Source: Streptococcus ferus DSM 20646
GTDB lineage: Bacteria > Bacillota > Bacilli > Lactobacillales > Streptococcaceae
DNA: 64,000 nt
Direction: 5' to 3'
Assembly (NCBI RefSeq): GCF_000372425.1
Contig: NZ_AQVD01000003.1
Span: 62,001 to 126,000, forward strand
The translations under genes and the position numbers were made by a program. Below the pieces are notes generated by a model that ran no database searches, was not told the DNA's origin, and saw only the letters and a program-made list of their open reading frames with translations. This document shows positions 21,043 to 29,320 of this stretch, in pieces. Each line of letters begins with the position of its first letter. Positions within the stretch are counted from its first letter, which is position 1.

Positions 21043-21669
21043 ATGAAAAAGAAAGTTATGGGACTCTTGTTGGCAAGTTTGCTGCTAACGGCTTGTGCAA
21101 ACTCCCCTTTGCAAAATCTCAGCAAGCTGGATTCGGAGACTGAAAAAACCAGCGCATCAAAGAAGGAAAAGACGACTTCTAGTCAGGAAGTCACAACACA
21201 AACAGAAGAAGAGACCACTACGAAGACAGAAGCGGTTGTGACAGAGACTTACACTTATCAGTATGATACGAAGTCTGGGGCGCCGACACAAACGCATAGT
21301 CACACCTTGACTTATCAGGGTGATAAGTTTATCACCATCAAGATGGAAGTTGTTCAGCCTCTAGATGAGACCAATAAAGCCAATGCTCAAACTTATCCTC
21401 TGGATGAGGCGCGTGCGATTATTGTCGAAAAAATGAATGAAAATGAAGATATCAAGACGTTGAAAAGTGTCAAAGGAGTTACTCTGAACGTTGATTTGAC
21501 AGAGAACTACGAAGTCAAGGTTAATATAAGCTTTGATATGGCAACCTTGGATAAAAAGGCTTTATCAGCAGTTGGCGGCAGTTTTGGGGATATGTCTATT
21601 GTGACGGACTTAAGCCCTAGTCTTTACATTGCCCAGCTGAAATTGCAAGGTGCTAAAAAAGCCTCTTAA
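21043..21669 (+). CDS. Predicted lipoprotein (possibly DUF1307/YehR-like)
   Basis: 208 residues. Signal peptide MKKKVMGLLLASLLLTAC ends in the lipobox LLTAC, so it should be lipidated and anchored outside the membrane. A Ser/Thr/Glu/Lys linker (residues 25-70) leads to a compact domain (TYTYQYDTKSGAPTQTHSHT onward) that resembles YehR-type lipoproteins, though I cannot confirm this. ATG 21043 is chosen because the upstream TTG at 21031 overlaps the GGAGG ribosome-binding site. Confidence 0.75.
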   Translation: MKKKVMGLLLASLLLTACANSPLQNLSKLDSETEKTSASKKEKTTSSQEVTTQTEEETTTKTEAVVTETYTYQYDTKSGAPTQTHSHTLTYQGDKFITIKMEVVQPLDETNKANAQTYPLDEARAIIVEKMNENEDIKTLKSVKGVTLNVDLTENYEVKVNISFDMATLDKKALSAVGGSFGDMSIVTDLSPSLYIAQLKLQGAKKAS

Positions 21670-21682
21670 TTAAAGAAAATGA

Positions 21683-21718
21683 CAAAAAAGCCGAACATCA
21701 GCCAGTGTTCGGTTTTTT
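21683..21718. terminator. Bidirectional terminator
   Basis: AAAAAAGCCGAACA pairs with TGTTCGGTTTTTT around an eight-base loop, between the lipoprotein gene and the minus-strand DUF3021 gene. Confidence 0.88.
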
Positions 21719-21729
21719 AATGGAAACTC

Positions 21730-22191
21730 TTATTTGTGTAGCTGTGTAGCTTGTTTTTTCAAAAAGGCATTAATTGTCTCAACATCCTTTTTACTGCTGG
21801 TATAGAGAAAGAAGCCGATGCCTAAATAAAGGAGACTGGCTATCAAGAGAAATCCAGCAATTCCCCAGAGGTGGAAAGGAAACCAGTGGAGGTAGGCTCC
21901 AACAACGACTAAGGGCAGCATAATGAGACCGTAGTGAGAGAGAATGGTGGTGGCGATACTCCTTTTCTCAATCTGAAAAATATACCTAGCTAATCCTTGG
22001 CATATCCCTAATGCAGCATAGAGTATAAATTCGATCAAGACGGCTTGGTTGAAGCTGTCGAACTGATTCAGAAAAGTTGGGACACCAGGCTGATAGGCAT
22101 AGCCCCCAATGAGTGAGAGGCTGAGATTGAGAAGATTTCCGATTCCCAAGCCGATAATGGCAGAGATGATAATAGTTTTAAGTATTTTCAT
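21730..22191 (-). CDS. DUF3021 family membrane protein
   Basis: 153 residues with four predicted membrane helices (about 5-25, 50-68, 84-104, 111-130) and a basic tail. DUF3021 proteins are encoded with LytTR regulators in streptococci; in comparable pairs (HdrM/HdrR, BrsM/BrsR of S. mutans) the membrane protein inhibits its regulator. It overlaps the end of the LytTR gene by 14 bases, so translation is coupled. Confidence 0.82.
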   Translation of the reverse strand: MKILKTIIISAIIGLGIGNLLNLSLSLIGGYAYQPGVPTFLNQFDSFNQAVLIEFILYAALGICQGLARYIFQIEKRSIATTILSHYGLIMLPLVVVGAYLHWFPFHLWGIAGFLLIASLLYLGIGFFLYTSSKKDVETINAFLKKQATQLHK

Positions 22192-22636
22192 AGCGTTTTC
22201 CTCCGATTTGCAAGGCTTTTTTAAAGGCCTTTAGACGTCGTCTGGCTACAAAACTCCGCTGACCATTTGATAAAACCACCTCTATGTTTCCTGGAAGGCT
22301 CATGTTCAGTTCTCGGATAGCCCTTATATTAACGAGCTCACCTTGTGAAATTTTAATAAAGTATTGATCCAACATCTCTTCAAAATGATAAAGCCGGTGT
22401 CTACTTTTGAAAATGCCATCCTTCGTTTCAATAAAAACAGCCTTATTTTCCGAAAAGATACGTAAGACTTTCCTAGGGTCAATCAGATAGAGGCGCTTGT
22501 CCTGAAAGCCATGAAGATACCGCCTGTTCTTTTCAATCACGTCAATGACTTCCTGAGTTTCAAGATCCAATGTTTGATAGAATATCTTGGCGATATTTTC
22601 TGTCAGGCTGAGATCTTTAATGAGTTCAAGTTTCAT
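22178..22636 (-). CDS. LytTR-type DNA-binding regulator
   Basis: 152 residues. The C-terminal LytTR domain spans about residues 45-145, with FIETKDGIFKSRHRLYHFEE and the terminal NGQRSFVARRRLKAFKKAL typical of this fold. No receiver or sensor domain is present, so input must come from the overlapping DUF3021 partner. ATG 22636 follows AAAGGGGGATACC. Regulators of this type in S. mutans drive bacteriocin and competence genes; targets here are unknown. Confidence 0.88.
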   Translation of the reverse strand: MKLELIKDLSLTENIAKIFYQTLDLETQEVIDVIEKNRRYLHGFQDKRLYLIDPRKVLRIFSENKAVFIETKDGIFKSRHRLYHFEEMLDQYFIKISQGELVNIRAIRELNMSLPGNIEVVLSNGQRSFVARRRLKAFKKALQIGGKRYENT

Positions 22637-22743
22637 GGTATCCCCCTTTCCACCCTTAGTGTATAAAAAGATCTCTGAAAAAACCAGTCTTTGGGAATAA
22701 TTGGTATACTTGGGCGTCTATTCGGTTTTAAAACGTCTTATCC

Positions 22744-22772
22744 TTGTTAAAAATGCTTAAATACGTTATAAT
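22744..22772 (+). promoter_or_regulatory. Promoter of ireB-ruvX operon
   Basis: TTGTTA and TATAAT separated by 17 bases, about 37 bases before the GTG start of ireB. Confidence 0.7.
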
Positions 22773-22808
22773 ATACTATATTATGCCCTATAGAAAGAAG
22801 GTGTTGTT

Positions 22809-23078
22809 GTGGGATTTACAGATGAAACGGTTCGTTTTAACCTTGATGATAGTAACAAAAGAGAAATCAGTGAGACTCTGACCAATGTCTATCGCTCCTT
22901 AGAGGAGAAAGGTTACAACCCAATCAATCAAATCGTTGGCTATGTGTTGAGTGGGGATCCTGCTTATGTACCCCGCTACAATGATGCCCGCAATCAGATT
23001 CGTAAATACGAACGTGATGAAATTGTGGAAGAATTGGTTCGCTTTTACCTTCAAGGAAATGGGATTGATGTCAAATGA
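22809..23078 (+). CDS. ireB: IreB/UPF0297 family regulatory protein
   Basis: 89-residue cytosolic protein (family UPF0297, YrzL). In Enterococcus IreB is a substrate of the Ser/Thr kinase IreK and tunes cephalosporin resistance and wall homeostasis. [14 protein letters not shown] at the start and [20 protein letters not shown] in the middle are highly conserved; phospho-acceptor Thr residues are near the N-terminus (T4, T7). GTG start at 22809 after GAAGGTG. It overlaps ruvX by four bases; ireB-ruvX-DUF1292 is a conserved Firmicute operon. Confidence 0.92.
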   Translation: MGFTDETVRFNLDDSNKREISETLTNVYRSLEEKGYNPINQIVGYVLSGDPAYVPRYNDARNQIRKYERDEIVEELVRFYLQGNGIDVK

Positions 23079-23494
23079 GACTGATGGGACTTGATGTTGG
23101 TTCTAAGACTGTTGGTGTTGCCATCAGCGACCCCTTAGGTTTTACAGCCCAAGGCTTAGAGATTATCCCAATTAATGAAAATAAAGGGGAATTTGGTCTT
23201 GAGCGTTTGGCAGAGTTAGTCAAAGAGTATAAGGTTCAGAAGTTTGTTATTGGTTTGCCGAAAAACATGAATAATACCAGCGGCCCCAGAGTCGAGGCTA
23301 GTCAGGCTTATGGGGATAAACTAAAAGAGCGTTTTGACCTGCCCGTTGATTATCAGGATGAGCGTCTAACCACCGTCCAGGCAGAGAGAATGCTGGTCGA
23401 AGAGGCAGATATTAGCCGCGGCAAACGTAAAAAGGTAATTGATAAGTTGGCTGCTCAGCTGATTCTTCAAAATTATTTAGATAGGATGTTTTAA
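23075..23494 (+). CDS. ruvX: RuvX/YqgF Holliday-junction resolvase-like nuclease
   Basis: 139-residue RNase H-fold protein of the YqgF family, implicated in 16S rRNA 5' maturation and recombination. [20 protein letters not shown] carries the first catalytic Asp (D7); [13 protein letters not shown] and [13 protein letters not shown] contain the other conserved acidic and Arg residues. ATG overlaps the ireB stop. Confidence 0.94.
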   Translation: MRLMGLDVGSKTVGVAISDPLGFTAQGLEIIPINENKGEFGLERLAELVKEYKVQKFVIGLPKNMNNTSGPRVEASQAYGDKLKERFDLPVDYQDERLTTVQAERMLVEEADISRGKRKKVIDKLAAQLILQNYLDRMF

Positions 23495-23503
23495 GGAGAC
23501 GAG

Positions 23504-23803
23504 ATGGCACATAACCACGAACACGATCATGAAGTCATTACCCTTGTTGATGAACAAGGCAATGAAAGCTTATTTGAGATTTTACTCACCATTGACGGTA
23601 AGGAAGAGTTCGGCAAAAACTATGTCCTTCTGGTTCCAGTTGGTGCAGAAGAAGATGAAGATGGACAGGTAGAAATCCAAGCCTATTCCTTTACCGAAAA
23701 TGAAGATGGTACAGAAGGAGATTTACAGCCTATTCCTGAAGATTCAGATGCTGAATGGAATATGATTGAAGAAGTCTTTAATAGCTTTTTAGACGAAGAA
23801 TAA
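23504..23803 (+). CDS. DUF1292 family protein
   Basis: 99 very acidic residues beginning [20 protein letters not shown]. The His-rich head and the body ([20 protein letters not shown]) are typical of DUF1292 (YrzB). Function unknown. Third gene of the conserved ireB-ruvX operon; ATG behind AAGGAGACG, 9 bases after ruvX. Confidence 0.9.
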   Translation: MAHNHEHDHEVITLVDEQGNESLFEILLTIDGKEEFGKNYVLLVPVGAEEDEDGQVEIQAYSFTENEDGTEGDLQPIPEDSDAEWNMIEEVFNSFLDEE

Positions 23804-23850
23804 GATGATGGGTGTTAGGATAATCAGCCTAGCATCTTTTTTTATTTTTT
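23803..23850 (+). terminator. Imperfect terminator after DUF1292 gene
   Basis: GATGGGTGTTAGG and CCTAGCATC form an imperfect stem followed by a long T-rich stretch. The T-run is also placed like the upstream element of a SigX promoter (next feature). Confidence 0.55.
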
Positions 23851-23858
23851 GACGAATA
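23841..23858 (+). promoter_or_regulatory. Com-box-like element before small ORF
   Basis: GACGAATA at 23851-23858 differs from the SigX consensus TACGAATA only in the first base, and is directly preceded by a T-rich tract. It is 17 bases before the ATG of a 42-codon gene. Candidate only. Confidence 0.35.
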
Positions 23859-23875
23859 AACCATTGAGGTGGTTT

Positions 23876-24004
23876 ATGAACAAACAAGACAAAATCAGCA
23901 AGGAGGAGCATCTTTTTTTGCAGTCCTATCAGGCTAAAAAATGGCATACTTTCAAGGAAATTCAAACCTTCAGTCGGCTGTCACAAAAATTGACTAATGA
24001 GTAG
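23876..24004 (+). CDS. Small uncharacterised protein, 42 aa
   Basis: ATG 23876 has a good ribosome-binding site (GAGGTGG, five-base spacing) and opens a 42-codon frame: MNKQDKISKEEHLFLQSYQA, then a basic/aromatic KKWHTFKEIQTFSRLSQKL and a TNE end. It is soluble and probably helical. I do not recognise it. It sits behind a com-box-like element and its 3' end holds the promoter of the next gene. Confidence 0.55.
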   Translation: MNKQDKISKEEHLFLQSYQAKKWHTFKEIQTFSRLSQKLTNE

Positions 24005-24017
24005 ATTCTGTTATACT
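23990..24017 (+). promoter_or_regulatory. Promoter of the 24049 membrane-protein gene
   Basis: TTGACT (23990-23995), 16-base spacer, TATACT (24012-24017) with TG two bases upstream. A strong sigma-A promoter embedded in the end of the 42-codon gene. Confidence 0.75.
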
Positions 24018-24048
24018 TTTATAGTAGACAAAATCAAGGAGCAAACCG

Positions 24049-25659
24049 TTGAAAGATAAGAAAAAAGAGACTGTGTCTCAAATAGATACATCAAAAAGAA
24101 GAGCGTCTTACAGCCGTTCTCGCGAATTCAACAGCCATAGAACAACTAATCAGCCTGACAAGGCCAGTCAGACGAAAACAAAAGTGAAGATGGCATCTAG
24201 ACACCGTGCTTATCTCTTATTATTAAGTATTTTTGTCAGTGTTTTCAGTGTGGCGACCCCTTTATTGACGGACTTTGCAAATGCCTATCAGTCACATAGT
24301 CTTTATACGGGCTTTATGATGGTCCGAGGGCAGCTGCCGTATACGGACATTTTTGCAACGGGTGGCTTTCTTTATTATGGTCTGATTGCCATAAGTTACT
24401 TTTTAGGTTCCAGCCTTTGGCTGGTCCTAGTCCAGTTCTTGGCCTTTTATGTATCAGGAACCTATCTTTATAAAATCGTGACCCACATGACGGGTAAGGA
24501 TGAAATTGCGGTCAATACTTTAATCCTGTTTTATGTCCTTAACTTTTCATTGGGCTTCGGAGGGCTTTATCCAATTCAGTTTGCGATGCCCTTTGTTTTC
24601 ATCTCACTTTGGTTTTTAACCCGTTATTTTGTGGGAGAGGCTAAAGATGAAGGCTTTATTGTGTACGGTTTAACAGGTGCCTTGGCCTACCTTATGGAAC
24701 CGCGGACGCTTTTTTTCTGGCTTGTTTCTCTGCTTGTGATTGCTGTCCGCAATATTCGGGCCAGACAAGGTGCCCGCAATGTATACCAATTCTTATGCCT
24801 TATTTTTGGCGGACTCTTGATTTTTTACACTGTCGGCTATTTTGTCCTAGATTTACAGGTGCTTTCCTCTTACATTAGTCAGGCAGGGATTTATTATTTC
24901 ACCTATTTTGCCTTAGGCAAAGAGAATCTTTTTCTAACGATGCCCTTCCAGCTTTTTGTGCTCTTTGCTTCTGGTTTGCTCATGGGGGCTTTGACATTCT
25001 TTAAACATATCAGACGGGAAGATGATCGAGATGATATCATTAAAGTGATTGTCTTCGTGAGCTTCATTTTAAATTTGGTTTATGTCTTTTTATCCCAAAG
25101 TTTTGACACCTATTCCTTCCTGATTCTCCTACCCTTTGGTTTGGTCTTGACCAGCCTCTATCTCAATGATAAGTACAAAGAGGTTTACCATACGGGATCA
25201 AGACGCAGAAAGCGTCAGCGTCAGTCTAAAAAGGTGCTCAGTATTTTTGTTATGAGTCACTTCTATCTGCCTTATCTCATTTTGGCTTATAGCCTTTTTT
25301 TGCCGATTTATTCTTTTGCGACTGCAGTTCCACTTAATCAAGAGCGAGGAGAGATTGTTTCTTATTTGAAGCAGAACACCAGCTCCAAAGAGCTTATCTA
25401 CACTTGGGATTCCAGCGCCAAGGTCTACTTGGACAGTGTTCGGAAGTCGGCAACGGCCTATCCGATACCAACCGTCAATACGGTCAAGGCTTCCAATAAG
25501 AAAGAACTGGAAGATGAGCTTTTGCAAAACGAATCCAAATTTGTCCTTGTCAATAAAGACCTGACCTTATCGGAGACCTTGCAGAAAAACTTAGAAAATA
25601 ATTATAATTTGATTTCTGAAATTAACAGCCAACATTTCCTTCTTTATCAGAAAAAATAA
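24049..25659 (+). CDS. Polytopic membrane protein (Ccs4-like position)
   Basis: 536 residues starting at TTG 24049 behind AAGGAG. A basic, Ser/Thr-rich cytoplasmic head (residues 1-55) is followed by about 10-11 membrane helices and an extracellular C-terminal domain (about 430-536) with no catalytic motif I recognise. LYTGFMMVRGQLPYTDIFAT resembles the luminal loop of GT-C-type glycosyltransferases. Its place just before nrdD matches, from memory, the pneumococcal competence-induced gene ccs4; this needs a search. The com-box-like element upstream would fit. Confidence 0.6.
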   Translation: MKDKKKETVSQIDTSKRRASYSRSREFNSHRTTNQPDKASQTKTKVKMASRHRAYLLLLSIFVSVFSVATPLLTDFANAYQSHSLYTGFMMVRGQLPYTDIFATGGFLYYGLIAISYFLGSSLWLVLVQFLAFYVSGTYLYKIVTHMTGKDEIAVNTLILFYVLNFSLGFGGLYPIQFAMPFVFISLWFLTRYFVGEAKDEGFIVYGLTGALAYLMEPRTLFFWLVSLLVIAVRNIRARQGARNVYQFLCLIFGGLLIFYTVGYFVLDLQVLSSYISQAGIYYFTYFALGKENLFLTMPFQLFVLFASGLLMGALTFFKHIRREDDRDDIIKVIVFVSFILNLVYVFLSQSFDTYSFLILLPFGLVLTSLYLNDKYKEVYHTGSRRRKRQRQSKKVLSIFVMSHFYLPYLILAYSLFLPIYSFATAVPLNQERGEIVSYLKQNTSSKELIYTWDSSAKVYLDSVRKSATAYPIPTVNTVKASNKKELEDELLQNESKFVLVNKDLTLSETLQKNLENNYNLISEINSQHFLLYQKK

Positions 25660-25664
25660 GGAAA

Positions 25665-25720
25665 AATCAATATCTTGTGTATCGATAAAATTTTCACCAC
25701 AAGATATTGATTTTTTTTGT
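25665..25720 (+). promoter_or_regulatory. Paired NrdR-like boxes forming a hairpin before nrdD
   Basis: AATCAATATCTTGTG (25665-25679) and its exact reverse complement (25698-25712) resemble NrdR boxes (core near ACACAATATCTTGTGT). Their centres are 33 bases apart, about three helical turns, the spacing expected for cooperative NrdR binding. The same inverted repeat followed by T8 can act as terminator of the preceding gene. Confidence 0.6.
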
Positions 25721-25734
25721 GTGTATGCTATAAT
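25707..25734 (+). promoter_or_regulatory. nrdD promoter
   Basis: TTGATT (25707-25712) and TATAAT (25729-25734), 16-base spacer. The -35 lies within the second NrdR-like box, so repressor binding would block RNA polymerase. Confidence 0.7.
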
Positions 25735-25756
25735 GTTCTCTGTAAGGAGAACGGTT

Positions 25757-27958
25757 ATGATTCGATTAGAAACACAGGAAATTGTTTTAAAGCCAGAAAT
25801 ATCTGTTATTAAAAGAGATGGACGGGAAGTCCATTTTGATGCTGATAAAATTTTTCAGGCCCTCGTTCGCGCCAGCGAGCAGGTGACAGCGATGTCGCCT
25901 TTTATTGAGGCCAAATTAAAGGCGATTACCAATAAGGTTGTGGCAGAAATTGTGGAGCGCTTTGATAAAAATGTCAAGATTTATGAAATTCAAAACATCG
26001 TCGAACACGAGCTCCTGCAGGAAAATGAATATGCCATTGCGCAGGCCTATATCAACTACCGGACCCGTCGCGATTTTGAACGGTCTCAGGCTACTGATAT
26101 TAACCTGAGCATTGATAAACTCATCAATAAGGATCAGACCGTCGTCAATGAAAATGCCAATAAAGACAGCGATGTTTTCAATACCCAGCGTGATTTGACG
26201 GCAGGTATTGTCGGAAAATCTATCGGTTTGAAAATGTTGCCTGAGCATGTGGCCAATGCGCACCAAAAAGGGGATATTCATTATCACGACCTGGATTATA
26301 GTCCCTACACACCGATGACCAACTGCTGTCTAATTGATTTTAAGGGCATGTTGGCTAATGGCTTTAAGATTGGTAATGCTGAGGTAGAGAGTCCGAAGTC
26401 TATTCAGACAGCAACGGCACAGATTTCTCAAATCATTGCCAATGTCGCCTCTAGTCAGTACGGAGGCTGTTCGGCCGATCGGATTGATGAATTTTTAGCA
26501 CCCTATGCTGAGCTCAACTATCAGAAGCATTTGAAAGATGCTGAAATATGGGTGCTTCCTGAGAAGCAAGAAGCCTATGCCCGTTTAAAGACTCAAAAAG
26601 ACATCTATGATGCCATGCAGTCTTTGGAGTATGAGATCAATACTCTCTTCACCTCAAATGGTCAGACCCCTTTTACTTCACTTGGTTTTGGTTTGGGTCA
26701 AGGCTGGTTTGAACGTGAAATCCAGAAGGCCATTCTTAACATTCGCATCAATGGTCTGGGCAGCGAGCATCGGACAGCCATTTTTCCAAAACTGATTTTC
26801 ACTCTTAAAAGGGGTCTTAACCTAGAGCCAGGATCTCCCAACTATGATATCAAGGAATTGGCCTTGGAATGCGCCACCAAGCGCATGTATCCGGATATGC
26901 TGTCTTATGATAAGATTGTTGAATTGACCGGATCTTTCAAGGTGCCTATGGGCTGCCGTTCCTTCCTGCAAGGCTGGAAAGATGAAAATGGGCAAGATGT
27001 GACCTCCGGCCGTATGAACTTAGGTGTGGTAACCGTCAATCTCCCCCGTATTGCCATGGAATCCAATGGTGATATGGACAAATTTTGGGATATCTTCCAC
27101 GAGCGTATGGCCATTGCCAAAGATGCTCTGGTTTACCGTATCAATCGTGTTAAGGAAGCCACACCGGCTAATGCCCCTATTCTTTACCAATACGGTGCTT
27201 TTGGAAAACGTCTGTCTAAAGATGGCAATGTCGATGATCTCTTTAAGCATCGTCGGGCGACGATTTCTTTAGGGTATATTGGGCTTTACGAAGTAGCTTC
27301 AGTCTTTTATGGCGGAGAGTGGGAGACCAATCCTGCTGCTAAGGATTTTACTGTGGACATTATTCGTCAGATGAAACAGTTATGCGAGGACTGGTCAGAT
27401 GCCTATGATTATCATTTTTCCGTCTATTCAACACCTTCTGAAAGTTTAACCGACCGTTTCTGTCGTTTGGACAAGGCAAAATTTGGTGAGGTTGAAAATA
27501 TCACGGATAAGGATTATTACACCAACTCTTTCCATTACGATGTTCGCAAGAATCCAACACCGTTTGAAAAATTAGACTTTGAAAAAATCTATCCAGAGGC
27601 AGGCGCCAGCGGTGGTTTCATTCATTACTGCGAATACCCTGTTTTACAGCAGAATCCTAAGGCTCTTGAAGCTGTCTGGGATTATGCTTATGATCGTGTG
27701 GGTTATCTGGGAACCAATACACCAATTGATCATTGCTATGAATGTCATTTTGAAGGTGATTTTGAGCCGACTGAGCGTGGTTTTAAGTGCCCCAACTGTG
27801 GCAACACCGACCCTAAAACAGTTGATGTCGTTAAAAGAACCTGTGGTTACCTAGGCAACCCGCAGGCGCGGCCAATGGTTCACGGCCGTCATCAAGAAAT
27901 TGCAGCAAGGGTCAAACATATGAATGGCTCAACGATTTATAATCCAGGCCAAGCCTAA
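25757..27958 (+). CDS. nrdD: Anaerobic ribonucleoside-triphosphate reductase
   Basis: 733-residue glycyl-radical enzyme making dNTPs without oxygen. An ATP-cone regulatory domain is at the N-terminus (VIKRDGREVHFDADKIFQAL), the substrate-site region includes CCLIDFKGMLANGF, the zinc site is CYEC...CPNC near residue 665-680, and the radical Gly is in RTCGYLGN (about residue 697). ATG 25757 after TAAGGAG; an upstream in-frame ATG overlaps the promoter. Its activase nrdG lies three genes downstream. Confidence 0.97.
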   Translation: MIRLETQEIVLKPEISVIKRDGREVHFDADKIFQALVRASEQVTAMSPFIEAKLKAITNKVVAEIVERFDKNVKIYEIQNIVEHELLQENEYAIAQAYINYRTRRDFERSQATDINLSIDKLINKDQTVVNENANKDSDVFNTQRDLTAGIVGKSIGLKMLPEHVANAHQKGDIHYHDLDYSPYTPMTNCCLIDFKGMLANGFKIGNAEVESPKSIQTATAQISQIIANVASSQYGGCSADRIDEFLAPYAELNYQKHLKDAEIWVLPEKQEAYARLKTQKDIYDAMQSLEYEINTLFTSNGQTPFTSLGFGLGQGWFEREIQKAILNIRINGLGSEHRTAIFPKLIFTLKRGLNLEPGSPNYDIKELALECATKRMYPDMLSYDKIVELTGSFKVPMGCRSFLQGWKDENGQDVTSGRMNLGVVTVNLPRIAMESNGDMDKFWDIFHERMAIAKDALVYRINRVKEATPANAPILYQYGAFGKRLSKDGNVDDLFKHRRATISLGYIGLYEVASVFYGGEWETNPAAKDFTVDIIRQMKQLCEDWSDAYDYHFSVYSTPSESLTDRFCRLDKAKFGEVENITDKDYYTNSFHYDVRKNPTPFEKLDFEKIYPEAGASGGFIHYCEYPVLQQNPKALEAVWDYAYDRVGYLGTNTPIDHCYECHFEGDFEPTERGFKCPNCGNTDPKTVDVVKRTCGYLGNPQARPMVHGRHQEIAARVKHMNGSTIYNPGQA

Positions 27959-27978
27959 AAAGGTGGCCAAGACATCAT

Positions 27979-28007
27979 AAGGTTGGAAGATATGCCAACC
28001 TTATTTT
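27979..28007 (+). terminator. Weak terminator after nrdD
   Basis: AAGGTTGG / CCAACCTT stem with an eight-base loop followed by ATTTT; may only partially reduce transcription into the rest of the nrd operon. Confidence 0.6.
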
Positions 28008-28025
28008 CGGCTCAAGGAGGACTCT

Positions 28026-28178
28026 ATGGGAAAATACCAATTGGATGATAAGGGCAAGGCACAAGTCTTGCGCTTTCATGAAAAGAACGCCAGCACATTG
28101 AAGGACAAAAAAGAAGACAAGACGGACTTGAGGGCACAATTTTTAGAAAAACTGACGCGCAAATCAAAGAAAGAATAG
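28026..28178 (+). CDS. Small nrd-operon protein, 50 aa
   Basis: ATG 28026 follows AAGGAGGAC and encodes 50 residues rich in Lys and Asp/Glu: MGKYQLDDKGKAQVLRFHEK, then a charged body ending LTRKSKKE. A comparable short gene between nrdD and the GNAT gene is conserved in streptococci as I remember it. No domain recognised. Spacing of 7 bases to the next gene supports operon membership. Confidence 0.7.
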   Translation: MGKYQLDDKGKAQVLRFHEKNASTLKDKKEDKTDLRAQFLEKLTRKSKKE

Positions 28179-28185
28179 GAGACTA

Positions 28186-28698
28186 ATGGACTTAAGACGA
28201 CCTCAGCCAGAGGACAAAGCAGCTATTTTAGAGATGATGGCAGAGTTTGAGAAAGCTGATGCAGCCCATGATGGCGGCTTTTGGACCAGTGAGAATTTTT
28301 CCTACGAGGATTGGCTGGCTTATAATCTCGACTGTGAACGGGGTCTTAACCTTCCATCGGGCTTCGTACCGGCCATTCAGTTTGTTTCCTTTGATGAGGA
28401 GGGGAGAGCCTTGGGTTTTCTCCATCTACGCTTGCGACTCAATGAGTTTTTGAGAGCGCAGGGGGGTCATATCGGCTATTCGATTAGGCCGTCTGAGCGT
28501 GGCAAAGGCCATGCCAAAGAACAGTTAGCTCTTGGCTTAGCAGAAGCGATGAAGAAAAACATAAGGTCGATTTTATTGACCTGCCATGATGATAACCCAG
28601 CCAGCCGAAGTGTTATTTTGGCTAATGGCGGTGTTCTGGAAGATATTAGACACCATTTTGAACGTTACTGGATAGAGATGGAGGATGACCATGAATAA
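28186..28698 (+). CDS. GNAT family N-acetyltransferase
   Basis: 170 residues. Acetyl-CoA binding motif A is seen in GHIGYSIRPSERGKGHAKEQ (about residues 95-114), followed by the beta-bulge strand ILLTCHDDNPASRSVILANG. The acceptor is unknown. ATG after AGGAGAC. It overlaps nrdG by 14 bases, and this gene order is conserved in streptococci. Confidence 0.85.
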   Translation: MDLRRPQPEDKAAILEMMAEFEKADAAHDGGFWTSENFSYEDWLAYNLDCERGLNLPSGFVPAIQFVSFDEEGRALGFLHLRLRLNEFLRAQGGHIGYSIRPSERGKGHAKEQLALGLAEAMKKNIRSILLTCHDDNPASRSVILANGGVLEDIRHHFERYWIEMEDDHE

Positions 28699-29290
28699 TC
28701 CAAAACCTCAGGAATGGAAGAGTGAGGAAGTAAGTCAGGGACGAATCATTGACTATAAGGCCTTTAATTTTGTAGACGGCGAAGGTGTCCGTAATTCTCT
28801 CTATGTAGCGGGCTGTCTGTTTCACTGTGAAGGCTGCTATAATCAAGCGACCTGGTCCTTCGGTGCTGGTGTGCCCTATACCCAAGAATTAGAAGAGCAG
28901 ATTATGGCAGATTTGGCTCAGCCTTACGTTCAGGGGTTGACCTTGCTTGGCGGAGAACCCTTTCTAAACACTGGCATTCTTCTGCCTCTAGTGAAACGTA
29001 TTCGAAAAGAGTTGCCAGATAAGGATATCTGGTCATGGACAGGCTATACCTGGGAGGAAATGCTACAGGAAACGCCTGACAAGCTGGAGTTGCTAAGCTT
29101 GATTGACATATTGGTTGATGGCCGCTTTGACTTGAGCAAAAAAAATGTGATGCTGCAGTTCCGAGGTTCTTCCAACCAACGCATTATTGATGTTCAGAAG
29201 TCACTAGCCAGCGGGCAGGTGGTCATCTGGGATAAACTCAATGATGGCGACCACGCTTATGAGCAGGTCAGCCGTGATAAACTCATTTAA
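28685..29290 (+). CDS. nrdG: Anaerobic ribonucleotide reductase activating protein
   Basis: 201-residue radical SAM enzyme that generates the glycyl radical on NrdD. The 4Fe-4S motif C-x3-C-x2-C is CLFHCEGC (Cys44, Cys48, Cys51), followed by TWSFGAG and LLGGEPFLN, the GGE motif for SAM binding. ATG 28685 or 28691 possible; both lie inside the end of the GNAT gene. Confidence 0.96.
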   Translation: MTMNNPKPQEWKSEEVSQGRIIDYKAFNFVDGEGVRNSLYVAGCLFHCEGCYNQATWSFGAGVPYTQELEEQIMADLAQPYVQGLTLLGGEPFLNTGILLPLVKRIRKELPDKDIWSWTGYTWEEMLQETPDKLELLSLIDILVDGRFDLSKKNVMLQFRGSSNQRIIDVQKSLASGQVVIWDKLNDGDHAYEQVSRDKLI

Positions 29291-29320
29291 AAAGGTTTAG
29301 GCATATGCCTAAACCTTTTT
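29289..29320. terminator. Bidirectional terminator, nrdG / yaaA
   Basis: A perfect palindrome with half-site AAAAAGGTTTAGGCAT. It overlaps the last codons of the minus-strand yaaA gene. Confidence 0.88.
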
